From Aegicerativicinus sediminis (lineage in GTDB: Bacteria; Bacteroidota; Bacteroidia; Flavobacteriales; Flavobacteriaceae), in contig NZ_CP064295.1 in NCBI RefSeq assembly GCF_015476115.1, forward strand, positions 3,032,001-3,096,000: a stretch of 64,000 nucleotides of DNA, read 5' to 3'. The notes beneath the pieces were generated by a model. It was not told where the DNA came from and did not search any database. It was given only the letters and a program-made list of their open reading frames with translations. Each line of letters begins with the position of its first letter. Position 1 is the first letter of the stretch. Position numbers and translations under genes: made by a program. Shown here piece after piece: positions 55,454 through 63,461 of the stretch.

Positions 55454-56482
55454 TTAAAAAATCATTTTTCTCTTACGCAGTAATAACCAAATAACAACAG
55501 GTGCACCAATTATTGATGTAATAGCATTTATAGGTAAGGTGTAATCGCTATTCGGCAATTGAGCCACACTATCACAAATTAACATGCTAATTGCACCGAT
55601 TAATAATATGCAGGGAACTAATACATGATGATTAGAAGTCTTGAATAATAAACGGGCTATATGTGGTATGGCAAGTCCTATAAAGGCTATAGGTCCAACA
55701 AAAGCAGTTATTCCTCCTGCCAATAGACTAGTGCTTATAATAATTAAAAATCTATTTCTATTGAATTTTACTCCCATGCTTTTGGCATAGTTTTCCCCTA
55801 ACAACATGGCATTCATATCTTTAATTGAGAATAGACAAATTAATAAACCGAGTAAACAAATACTTCCTAATACCATTAGCGATTTAAAATCTAGATTACC
55901 TAAACTTCCAAACCCCCAAAACATATACTGTTGAATTTTTTCAGCTGTACTAAAATATGCTAGGACACTTACCAATGCAGAAGTAATGCTTCCGAACATT
56001 AGACCAACAATAAGCAAGGCCATACTGTCCCTTAATTTGAGAGAAACGATTAAAACGACTAATAAAACCAAGAAACTACCAAGACTGGAAGCAATTACCA
56101 AGGTCCATTGGTTCATTAATAGTCCACCAATAACATTACCAGTTATTCCAGAAGCAAGAATTACAAGGGCAACACCCAAACTTGCACCCGAACTAATACC
56201 AAGGACAAATGGTCCAGCTAAGGGATTTCTAAATAGTGTTTGCATCATAAGACCTGAAACCCCAAGACCTGCTCCTGTGAGAACAGCAGTTATAGCTTTT
56301 GGTAATCGGTAATTTCCTATTATATACTGCCAAGAATTATTTTCAATTTTTCCAAAAAGCGCTCCCAAAACTTTCCTTATTGGAATATCAACCGACCCTA
56401 AACTGAGATTTAAAATAAAGGATATGATCAATATTAAAATGAGGACTACAAAAATGCGTTTATTTCGAAAAGAGGGTTTCAA
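55454..56482 (-). CDS. ABC transporter permease, BtuC/FecCD type
   Basis: 342 residues with about ten membrane helices. Conserved parts are YRLPKAITAVLTGAGLGVSG, QTLFRNPLAGPFVLGISSGA, GENYAKSMGV and FVGPIAFIGLAIPHIARLLF, all typical of the FecCD/BtuC family. It starts at TTG (56480-56482): the TTGA overlap places this start on the TGA stop of the binding-protein gene, and no ATG is available nearby. It forms the inner-membrane channel of the importer and is probably cobalamin-specific by context. Confidence 0.92.
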   Translation of the reverse strand: MKPSFRNKRIFVVLILILIISFILNLSLGSVDIPIRKVLGALFGKIENNSWQYIIGNYRLPKAITAVLTGAGLGVSGLMMQTLFRNPLAGPFVLGISSGASLGVALVILASGITGNVIGGLLMNQWTLVIASSLGSFLVLLVVLIVSLKLRDSMALLIVGLMFGSITSALVSVLAYFSTAEKIQQYMFWGFGSLGNLDFKSLMVLGSICLLGLLICLFSIKDMNAMLLGENYAKSMGVKFNRNRFLIIISTSLLAGGITAFVGPIAFIGLAIPHIARLLFKTSNHHVLVPCILLIGAISMLICDSVAQLPNSDYTLPINAITSIIGAPVVIWLLLRKRKMIF

Positions 56483-57621
56483 TTTGGCAATTTTTGAAAG
56501 AATGTGAACTTGTAATCTGGCAATAGTTCTGGATGCCCTATTTTAATTAAATCTTTTAGCACCAAATCCGGTCTAGCAATCCCCGATTCATAGTAAAGTA
56601 CTCCCCCAGTTTCACCAACAGTATTACCCATTGTATATATATTATCCGTTTTGAAGGCCGCAAATTGACTATAATGGGGATTGCTTTTCAGTAAATTAGT
56701 TTTAGATATTAAATTGGACGGATTCAACCATAATTCAGCATTTTCTCCCTTTTCTAAAACGGTTTCAAAACTTAATCCCAAACTGCCAGAACCCTTAGTG
56801 TCTGACCAAAGATAATTTATATTGGCATCATTCATCAATTGACCTTCAGGACTTGTACCGTAAGGCAAATACCAAATATCTTGGTATAAGGCTCCACTTA
56901 TTGCAGTAGGACTGTGTTCTGCCTTTGAAGCTAAACTTTTGGCTTCGTTATACTGTTTTTCAATAGAATTAAAGATGGAATCAGATTTTTGCTTTTTTTC
57001 AAATAGTAATCCGAACACTTTTATCCATTCAGCTTTACCTAAAGGGGATTTCTCCGTCCAATCTCCATTAAATAGTACCGGAATTCCAGCATTTTTAATG
57101 GTCTCAAATGTTTTTGATGTGCCATCAATACTAAAGCCCATAACAAGTTCTGGAGAAATATTTAAGATTTTTTCTGTATTCAGGGATTCATTTTTTCCTA
57201 TTTCTTGAATAAGGCCACCTGAAATTCTTTCGCGGATTTGAGGATTGGAGATATAATTTAATTCAGGAAACCCAACAAGGCTATTAGTTTCATTTAAATA
57301 GTCTAAAGCTGGTAGGTGAGTGGTAGAAGTAACAATAAGTTTATCTATGGGTGTAGTAATAATGGCGTCGTACCGATCATTGGGAAAAGTTATACTTGCC
57401 GCAATTTTACGATTTACCATTACATATTTATAGACCTTATCAGATTTAGGCCAAGGAGAGTTTATAGTTAATTCTGAGTAATTAGAAAAATGTGTAACGT
57501 AAAACCCATTTGCATACTCTGGTTTCTCAGTTGAAATCGATTCTATTTCTAGTATGTTTTCTGAGGAATTATTTTTACATCCTAAAAAAATTACCACCAA
57601 AAAAACATATAAAAAGCGCAT
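56479..57621 (-). CDS. ABC transporter substrate-binding lipoprotein, BtuF type
   Basis: 380 residues. Lipoprotein signal MRFLYVFLVVIFLGCKNN (Cys15). The two-lobe helical-backbone binding fold is seen in YDAIITTPIDKLIVTSTTHL, NISPELVMGFSIDGTSKTFE, PLGKAEWIKVFGLLFEKKQK and NIYTMGNTVGETGGVLYYES. It delivers the ligand to the permease gene with which it overlaps. A TACTTTTG -7 element lies 16 bp before the ATG and leaves a leader too short for a riboswitch, unlike the divergent receptor gene. Confidence 0.88.
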   Translation of the reverse strand: MRFLYVFLVVIFLGCKNNSSENILEIESISTEKPEYANGFYVTHFSNYSELTINSPWPKSDKVYKYVMVNRKIAASITFPNDRYDAIITTPIDKLIVTSTTHLPALDYLNETNSLVGFPELNYISNPQIRERISGGLIQEIGKNESLNTEKILNISPELVMGFSIDGTSKTFETIKNAGIPVLFNGDWTEKSPLGKAEWIKVFGLLFEKKQKSDSIFNSIEKQYNEAKSLASKAEHSPTAISGALYQDIWYLPYGTSPEGQLMNDANINYLWSDTKGSGSLGLSFETVLEKGENAELWLNPSNLISKTNLLKSNPHYSQFAAFKTDNIYTMGNTVGETGGVLYYESGIARPDLVLKDLIKIGHPELLPDYKFTFFQKLPN

Positions 57622-57637
57622 TGAAAATTCTTTTTGC

Positions 57638-57645
57638 CAAAAGTA
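57638..57645 (-). promoter_or_regulatory. Putative -7 element of the ABC importer operon
   Basis: TACTTTTG on the minus strand fits TAnnTTTG, 16 bp before the start codon of the binding-protein gene. No TTG at 17-23 bp upstream. Confidence 0.5.
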
Positions 57646-57700
57646 ATATTATTTAAACTTCTTATGTTTTCCTTAAACAAAATGTTTACTTTCGCGACGA

Positions 57701-57881
57701 TTTTGGTTCCCAAAACCTTTCAACAGGTTTGGGATTAAAATGGGAATCCGGTTTAAATCCGGAGCTGTTCCCGCAACTGTAAGCTTTGTTCTTTGAGAAC
57801 GCTTATTTCGACCTTCATTGTCACTGCACTAGTTTGTGTGGGAAGACCCGATAATAAGACGCGAGCCAGGAGACCTGCCTA
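57701..57881 (+). promoter_or_regulatory. Cobalamin riboswitch
   Basis: The stretch has the order of conserved boxes of an AdoCbl-class riboswitch: GGTTCCC near the start, AAAATGGGAATCCGG, CGGAGCTGTTCCCGCAACTG, a variable arm, GGAAGACCCG and the highly conserved GAGCCAGGAGACCTGCC (57863-57879). It lies 45 bp before the TonB receptor start and should switch receptor expression off when cobalamin is abundant, probably by hiding the ribosome site, since no T-run terminator is seen. The upstream promoter (TTTACTTTCG near 57687) is weak. Confidence 0.95.
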
Positions 57882-57925
57882 AATCAATAATTTAAATTGA
57901 CTTTCGGGAAAAAGGTCGTTTTGGC

Positions 57926-59749
57926 ATGAGAGCATTTATATCATTAATCTTATTTTGTTTTTCCTTGGTGGTTTGTGGTCAGCCATCTAATGATACAATT
58001 CAATTGGCAGATGTGAACCTGTCTACTAGAATTCTTAAAAACTTTTCCACTGGTCAGAATATTATTAATCTTTCAGATTCACTTAATGCAAAGCGCACCA
58101 AGTCAGCAACAACCTATTTAAGATTTGTTTCGCCTATTCATTTTAGAGAGAATGGTTTTGGAATGGTTTCCTCACCTAGCTTTAGAGGAACTCTGGCAAG
58201 TCATACACTTGTTTTATGGAATGGTATACCCATTAATTCTCAATTCAATGGCCAAGTAGACTTTAACACTCTTAATTTAGGCTTTTACAACAATATAGAC
58301 ATTCGTCCTGGAGGAGGAAGTCTGTTGTATGGAAGTGGTGGTTTAGGTGGAACAATTCACCTCAACCAATCCTTTTTAAAGAAAAATGGACTTGAAACAA
58401 CTTTAATAAGCAGTTACGGTTCTTTTAACACCTTTAGAACTAACGCGAGTATCAGTAATAGAATTGATAATCTGGCTTATACTTTCAAGTTTTCACATAA
58501 TTATTCAGACAATAATTTTGATATAGAACAATTTCAAAGGAATAATCTAAATGGAAAATACCAGAACTATAGTTTAAATTTTAATGCTAGTTATGCTTTT
58601 AACAAGTCGAGTAAGGTTGAGTTGTTCAATGAATTTTACGATAGTAATAGATATTTATCCATTATCCGACCAAGTGAAACTCCAGGGAAATACATTGATA
58701 AGAATTTTAAAAGTTTAATTCAGTGGAGGTTAGATTCGGATAAAACAGCTCATTATGTTAAAGGTTCCTATATAAGGGAACAATATAAATATTACCAGAA
58801 TAGGTTAAATGAGAATTTCACTTTTGGTAAATCAGATACGTATTTTGGAAGTTATGAATCAGATATTTGGCTTCCAAAACGAATGAAGTTGAAGCCCCTC
58901 ATTTCCTTTCAGAATGTTATAGGTGATGGGACTGACATTAATTCCAAAAATTTTCAGAATGCTGTTACAGCATTAGAATTTAAACATAGACTTAATCGAA
59001 TTGTTTATGAATTGGGAGGACGTTTTCAATGGCATTCGGTCTATAAAGGCCAATTATTAGGTCAATTTGGATTGGAATGGTCGGCCATCGATAATTACAA
59101 TTTAAAATTTAGTGCGTCAAAAAACTTTAGAGCTCCAACTCTGAATGACCTGTATTGGACTAATAGTGGAAATCTCCAATTAAAGCCGGAAGATGCTTAC
59201 CAATTTGAAATAACCAACCAGTATATCAAAGGGAAGTTTAAATTACAGTTTACAGGGTTCTATAATGATATTTCAAATCTAATCCAATGGGTACCTAGGG
59301 AATCTGGTTTATGGAGCCCTCTAAATGTAGGGCAAGCGGAAACTTACGGTTTGGAATTAAACTTATTCTATGAAAAGGATTTTGGAGATTTTAGGTTTGG
59401 GTTTAATTCATTGAATTCGCATACAATTTCTAGGGATAGTCAATTGAATAAATTTTTAGTTTACACCCCTCGTTGGCAATCAAACAACAACGTTCAATTA
59501 GTTTTTAAAAAGCTTAGCGCTAACCTTCAGTTACATCTAACCGATAAGGTTTACACAACTACAGATAATTCAAATTGGTTGAATGGGTATACAATTGCCA
59601 ATTGTATGCTTGAGTATGCCTTTGGGGAAAAACGGGAAATCGCTGTAGGCGTTAATATTCAAAACATATTTAATCAGCAATATCAAACAATTGAATTAAG
59701 GCCAATGCCCGGAAGATATTATCAAACCGTAATACAAATTAATCTTTAA
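57926..59749 (+). CDS. btuB: TonB-dependent outer-membrane receptor for cobalamin
   Basis: 607 residues, like E. coli BtuB (~594 mature). Signal peptide 1-19. The plug domain follows (FVSPIHFRENGFGMVSSPSF, PGGGSLLYGSGGLGGTIHLN), then a 22-strand barrel ending in the aromatic-terminated strand (GRYYQTVIQINL). It has no CarboxypepD-like extension of SusC proteins. Its place directly under the B12 riboswitch and before a BtuG-like propeller makes cobalamin the likely ligand. Confidence 0.93.
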   Translation: MRAFISLILFCFSLVVCGQPSNDTIQLADVNLSTRILKNFSTGQNIINLSDSLNAKRTKSATTYLRFVSPIHFRENGFGMVSSPSFRGTLASHTLVLWNGIPINSQFNGQVDFNTLNLGFYNNIDIRPGGGSLLYGSGGLGGTIHLNQSFLKKNGLETTLISSYGSFNTFRTNASISNRIDNLAYTFKFSHNYSDNNFDIEQFQRNNLNGKYQNYSLNFNASYAFNKSSKVELFNEFYDSNRYLSIIRPSETPGKYIDKNFKSLIQWRLDSDKTAHYVKGSYIREQYKYYQNRLNENFTFGKSDTYFGSYESDIWLPKRMKLKPLISFQNVIGDGTDINSKNFQNAVTALEFKHRLNRIVYELGGRFQWHSVYKGQLLGQFGLEWSAIDNYNLKFSASKNFRAPTLNDLYWTNSGNLQLKPEDAYQFEITNQYIKGKFKLQFTGFYNDISNLIQWVPRESGLWSPLNVGQAETYGLELNLFYEKDFGDFRFGFNSLNSHTISRDSQLNKFLVYTPRWQSNNNVQLVFKKLSANLQLHLTDKVYTTTDNSNWLNGYTIANCMLEYAFGEKREIAVGVNIQNIFNQQYQTIELRPMPGRYYQTVIQINL

Positions 59750-59757
59750 TAAATACT

Positions 59758-60777
59758 ATGAACAAATACTTATCGATTTTTGGAGCCATTATAATTCTTC
59801 AATCCTGTACCTCTGACGACAAAATAACAGAATTAAGTTTAGGGAATTATGTGAATGGGTTTTTTATATTAAACGAAGGCGGTGTTGGTAGTGTCACCTA
59901 TATCTCTGAAGACTTTACAACTGTTGAAAATGATATTTATAAACATAACAATGACAATTCAGATTTAGGTAATTATGTTCAATCCATGTTTTTCGAAAAT
60001 GAGTTAGCCTTTATAATTTCCAATGGTTCAAATCTCATCACCATTGTAAATCGGTATACTTTTAAAACAGTGGGTGTTGTTAATTCTGGTATAGAAGTGC
60101 CCCGGTATGGTGTTGTGGTCGATGGCAAGGCATACATTACAAACCAAGCAAGTTTTCAGACTTCAGATGACGATTATATTGCGGTTGTTAATTTGGAAAC
60201 CTTTGAGGTGGAAGATACATTTTTGGTAGGGGATACAGTTGAGTATATCCAAACAAATGGGTCAAATTTATTTGTACAAAACGCTGCCTATGGTTTTGGA
60301 AATCATATTTCTGTTATAGACCCTTCTAACGGAGACGTTATTGAAAGGATAGAAACCTCTCAGGGATTGAATGAATTTGAACTTTATGGGAATTATTTAT
60401 ATGCCTTAAGTTCAAACGAATTAGAGATTTTTAATTTGTCGAATCTAGAACTATCTAAAACAGTTGATCTCAATAATTCGTCAGCCCCTAGGCATTTGGA
60501 AGTAAATAATGACACAATTTTTTATACGGTTTCAAATAGTGTTTACTCAATGTCCATTTCTGCCGTTAATGCTCCTACGTCCCCATTTGTTACTTATGAG
60601 TCCCAATCAGCTTATGGAGTCATGTATGGTTTTAAATCTTATAACAATAAAATCTTTATAGCGGATGGGGGTGATTTCGCTTCAAATAGTTTTATAGAGG
60701 TTTATGATTTAAATGGAACTAAACTGTTTTCTACAGACGTTGGGATAGCCCCTAACGGTTTTTATTTTAATTATTAA
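59758..60777 (+). CDS. BtuG-like beta-propeller surface lipoprotein (YncE/DUF5074 type)
   Basis: 339 residues. Lipoprotein signal MNKYLSIFGAIIILQSC (Cys17). The mature part shows regularly spaced YncE-like propeller blades (ISNGSNLITIVNRYTFKTVG, VNLETFEVEDTFLVGD, ISVIDPSNGDVIERIE, SNELEIFNLSNLELSKTVDL). Bacteroides BtuG is a surface propeller lipoprotein that captures B12 with very high affinity on top of BtuB. The 8-bp gap to btuB and shared riboswitch support the same job. The match is by architecture and context, not alignment. Confidence 0.82.
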   Translation: MNKYLSIFGAIIILQSCTSDDKITELSLGNYVNGFFILNEGGVGSVTYISEDFTTVENDIYKHNNDNSDLGNYVQSMFFENELAFIISNGSNLITIVNRYTFKTVGVVNSGIEVPRYGVVVDGKAYITNQASFQTSDDDYIAVVNLETFEVEDTFLVGDTVEYIQTNGSNLFVQNAAYGFGNHISVIDPSNGDVIERIETSQGLNEFELYGNYLYALSSNELEIFNLSNLELSKTVDLNNSSAPRHLEVNNDTIFYTVSNSVYSMSISAVNAPTSPFVTYESQSAYGVMYGFKSYNNKIFIADGGDFASNSFIEVYDLNGTKLFSTDVGIAPNGFYFNY

Positions 60778-60793
60778 AATTTCTAATATAAAG

Positions 60794-60819
60794 AAGGCCG
60801 CAATTAGCGGCCTTTTTTT
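60794..60819. terminator. Bidirectional terminator
   Basis: AAGGCCGC (60794-60801), 5-base loop, GCGGCCTT (60807-60814) and a T-run to 60819, between the convergent propeller lipoprotein and S41 protease genes. Confidence 0.9.
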
Positions 60820-60820
60820 A

Positions 60821-62305
60821 TCAGTTTAACTTAAAGTCGACAGGTATGTCTTTTGGATCGAGAATTAAACCAAAATCTGGCTGATTTTTATCCAATGGGT
60901 TTTCAATTTGTCTGAAGTAGGAATCCATATCAGTTCTTCTGCCGGTTCCAAGAATATCCGAAATTGCAGCGGCCAAAAGCGTTTCATCAGGGTCTCCCAA
61001 AGTGCCAAAATTGCTAAGTCTTTCTTGTAATTCAATATTTGGTGTAAAACCATCAGGTGGAACCGAACCATCATTTACATTATAAAAATTGGCGATTAAA
61101 GGTTGTAATGCGTAAGTGTGATTTGGGTTTATTCCATCCTTATCAAATACTCCTGGAGAATCATAAACCGTCAGTGAAGCTTGTGTTTTACCGACCGTGT
61201 TAGTTCCAACATGAACAACTTCAATATAGGGTCTTAGATTATTAATCATCATTTCTGATGCTGATGCACTTCTACCAGTAGCAATAATATAGACCTTGTT
61301 TAAATTTAGGCTATTAATTGAGCCTCCGCCATTAGGCAACGTATTTGTAAATGCAGTGTTGGAATTATTATTGCTTAAAGTTTCATTCCATTTTAATTTT
61401 GAAAATACTTCACCAGTGAATTGCCCTGTAATCATACTTGCTAAATAGTTAGCTACATCGGCTCTTCCGCCTAAATTATATCTAAGATCTAGGACAAGAT
61501 TAGTAACATTGGCTGATTTGAAATCTCCAAAAATTGAATTTAATTCCTCGTTGTATCCAGCTGTAAATCCGTTATAGGCCAAATAACCAATTTTATTTCC
61601 ATCAATTTCTATAATATCATAGTAGTAAATTGGGTTTTCTACATAACCAATCTGTTTGGTTAAGGTAACGGAAGTGTTATTCGGTACAATTGTATCATCC
61701 GATGTTGTTTGGGTGCCATTGGTATTATAATCGGCAAAACTCAACGTATATGTGTCATTTCCGAAAAGAGTGTAATAATTGTTTACATTCATTTCTATAC
61801 CATCAACGGCATGAAAAATTTGACCTCGTACAACTCCATTATTTTCAGCATCAGAATCATGCAAAACTAAGCTAACAACCCCAACTACGTCTGTATCACT
61901 ATTTGGTTCATAATAGAAAAAATATTCAAGACCGTTTGTCTTGAATACGCCGCCTAACTGTTGTTCTAGTTCGATATAGTCATCTGTCATCCAACTAAAT
62001 CGATCAACGGTTTCGGGTTCATAAAGTACAGCATTGAATAAAGCCTCTGGCGAAGAGTAATTGTTTAAAAAATTATTATAATCAGCCATTGATCCAAAGC
62101 GATCTTCATCTAGGAGAGGCACTTGATCTTTATATAAATACACAAGATTCATTGATTTCCAAATGAAATCTTTAACCTCATCTAGAATAATTTCGGTGTC
62201 CGTTTCTATTTCATCGTCATTGTCCTTCGAACAATTTTGGAATAAACTGATGCTCACCACTAATAAAAGTAGCAAGCTAATTTTTTTAAAAAGCTTAATG
62301 TTCAT
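60821..62305 (-). CDS. S41-family peptidase lipoprotein (C-terminal processing protease-like)
   Basis: 494 residues. Lipoprotein signal ending LFQNCS (Cys25). After an N-terminal helical region (~40-110) and a degenerate PDZ-like part (~115-190), the S41 core has KIGYLAYNGFTAG, LVLDLRYNLGGRADVANYL, TGRSASASEMMINNL with catalytic Ser348 and VGKTQASLTVYD with the general-base Lys373. It cleaves proteins near their C-terminus on the outer side of the envelope. Alone on its strand, convergent with the B12 operon. Confidence 0.9.
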   Translation of the reverse strand: MNIKLFKKISLLLLLVVSISLFQNCSKDNDDEIETDTEIILDEVKDFIWKSMNLVYLYKDQVPLLDEDRFGSMADYNNFLNNYSSPEALFNAVLYEPETVDRFSWMTDDYIELEQQLGGVFKTNGLEYFFYYEPNSDTDVVGVVSLVLHDSDAENNGVVRGQIFHAVDGIEMNVNNYYTLFGNDTYTLSFADYNTNGTQTTSDDTIVPNNTSVTLTKQIGYVENPIYYYDIIEIDGNKIGYLAYNGFTAGYNEELNSIFGDFKSANVTNLVLDLRYNLGGRADVANYLASMITGQFTGEVFSKLKWNETLSNNNSNTAFTNTLPNGGGSINSLNLNKVYIIATGRSASASEMMINNLRPYIEVVHVGTNTVGKTQASLTVYDSPGVFDKDGINPNHTYALQPLIANFYNVNDGSVPPDGFTPNIELQERLSNFGTLGDPDETLLAAAISDILGTGRRTDMDSYFRQIENPLDKNQPDFGLILDPKDIPVDFKLN

Positions 62306-62389
62306 AGCAAGAATTTAAGGGTTCGCGCAAAAAAATGCGGTATATTCAATATCGTAAAAATACTTACAATATTGTTATTGAAAAATATT

Positions 62390-62415
62390 TGTAACAAATT
62401 TTAGAGTTGTTCGTC
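62390..62415 (+). promoter_or_regulatory. ECF-type promoter of the second sigma module
   Basis: TGTAAC (62390-62395) as the -35 and CGTC (62412-62415) as the -10 with a 16-bp spacer fit the AAC/CGTC logic of ECF promoters, not the housekeeping TTG/TAnnTTTG. It lies 48 bp before the sigma gene, so the factor probably transcribes its own operon. Confidence 0.65.
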
Positions 62416-62462
62416 GTAATTGTAGAAAAGGGAAATTAAATCCTAACTAACCAAACCAACCG

Positions 62463-62972
62463 ATGACCCATAAGGATTTTGAAAAAGCAATAATGCCATT
62501 TAAAGACAAGCTTTATAGGCTTGCTAAAAGGTTATTGGTTAGCAAAGAGGAAGCAGAGGATGCGACCCAAGAAGTTCTTTTAAAATTGTGGAATAATAAG
62601 AGTCATTTCGACAACTATAAAAATGTTGAGGCTTTTTCTATGACGATGACAAAAAATTTTTGTTTGGATAGGTTAAAATCTAAACAGGCACAGAATTTGA
62701 AAATTGTTCATAGTAACTATCAAGATAACAATGTTTCCTTGCAAAAGGAAATCGAGGTTAAGGATAGCCTCTCCTGGGTTGGAAGAATGATGGAAGATTT
62801 GCCCGAACAGCAAAAAATTATTCTACAATTGCGAGATATTGAACAATATGAGTTTGATGAAATTGGCAAGATGCTGGATATGAATCAAACCGCAATTAGA
62901 GTTGCTCTATCAAGAGCAAGAAAAACATTAAGAGAAAAATTAACTAATACTCATAATTATGGTATTAAATAA
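62463..62972 (+). CDS. ECF-type RNA polymerase sigma factor
   Basis: 169 residues. Region 2: LAKRLLVSKEEAEDATQEVL, LLKLWNNKSHFDNYKNVEAF and MTMTKNFCLDRLKSKQ. Region 4: LPEQQKIILQLRDIEQYEFD and MLDMNQTAIRVALSRARKTL, a clear helix-turn-helix. It is the first gene of a three-gene module with a membrane protein that overlaps its end by 14 bp and a DUF4252 protein, and differs from the module at 29418-30952 in its accessory genes. Confidence 0.93.
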   Translation: MTHKDFEKAIMPFKDKLYRLAKRLLVSKEEAEDATQEVLLKLWNNKSHFDNYKNVEAFSMTMTKNFCLDRLKSKQAQNLKIVHSNYQDNNVSLQKEIEVKDSLSWVGRMMEDLPEQQKIILQLRDIEQYEFDEIGKMLDMNQTAIRVALSRARKTLREKLTNTHNYGIK

Positions 62973-63441
62973 TATAGAAAAACTAATAGAGAAGTACGAG
63001 AACGCAGAAACTTCCATTAAAGAAGAAAAGATACTACAAGAGTATTTTTCAAGGGAAGATGTTCCTCCACATTTGGAAGTATATAAACCTTTGTTCAATT
63101 ATTTCACTTTTACCCGAACAGAGCAGTTCACTAAAGAGGTGCCACTAAAAACTAAAAATACTGTATGGTATAAGTGGTTGTCCGTTGCTGCAGTCGCTGT
63201 TGTAATGTTTGGAGTTTATATGTCTCAATTGGCAGGTCCGACTGAGGCAGAAAAGCAGGAGGCACTGTTAGCTTACAACCAGACGATGGAAGCTTTGTCT
63301 ATGGTGTCTAATCAACTAGAAATTGGAAAGAATCAATTAACGCCTTTAAATGTTATGGCTTCAAACTTAGATGAAGGCATCGAAATGGCGGGAATGATCA
63401 CCGAATTTTCAGAAACAACGAATTTAATTTATAACCCTTAA
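62959..63441 (+). CDS. Putative anti-sigma single-pass membrane protein
   Basis: 160 residues, starting inside the end of the sigma gene (14-bp overlap, translational coupling). The N-terminal ~70 residues are cytoplasmic and charged (LIEKYENAETSIKEEKILQE), a membrane helix follows at about 72-88 (WLSVAAVAVVMFGVYMSQL), and the C-terminal ~70 residues (LLAYNQTMEALSMVSNQLEI) lie in the periplasm. No zinc motif. Anti-sigma function is inferred from the overlap and topology. Confidence 0.75.
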   Translation: MVLNNIEKLIEKYENAETSIKEEKILQEYFSREDVPPHLEVYKPLFNYFTFTRTEQFTKEVPLKTKNTVWYKWLSVAAVAVVMFGVYMSQLAGPTEAEKQEALLAYNQTMEALSMVSNQLEIGKNQLTPLNVMASNLDEGIEMAGMITEFSETTNLIYNP

Positions 63442-63461
63442 AACCACTAAATCAAAAAACG

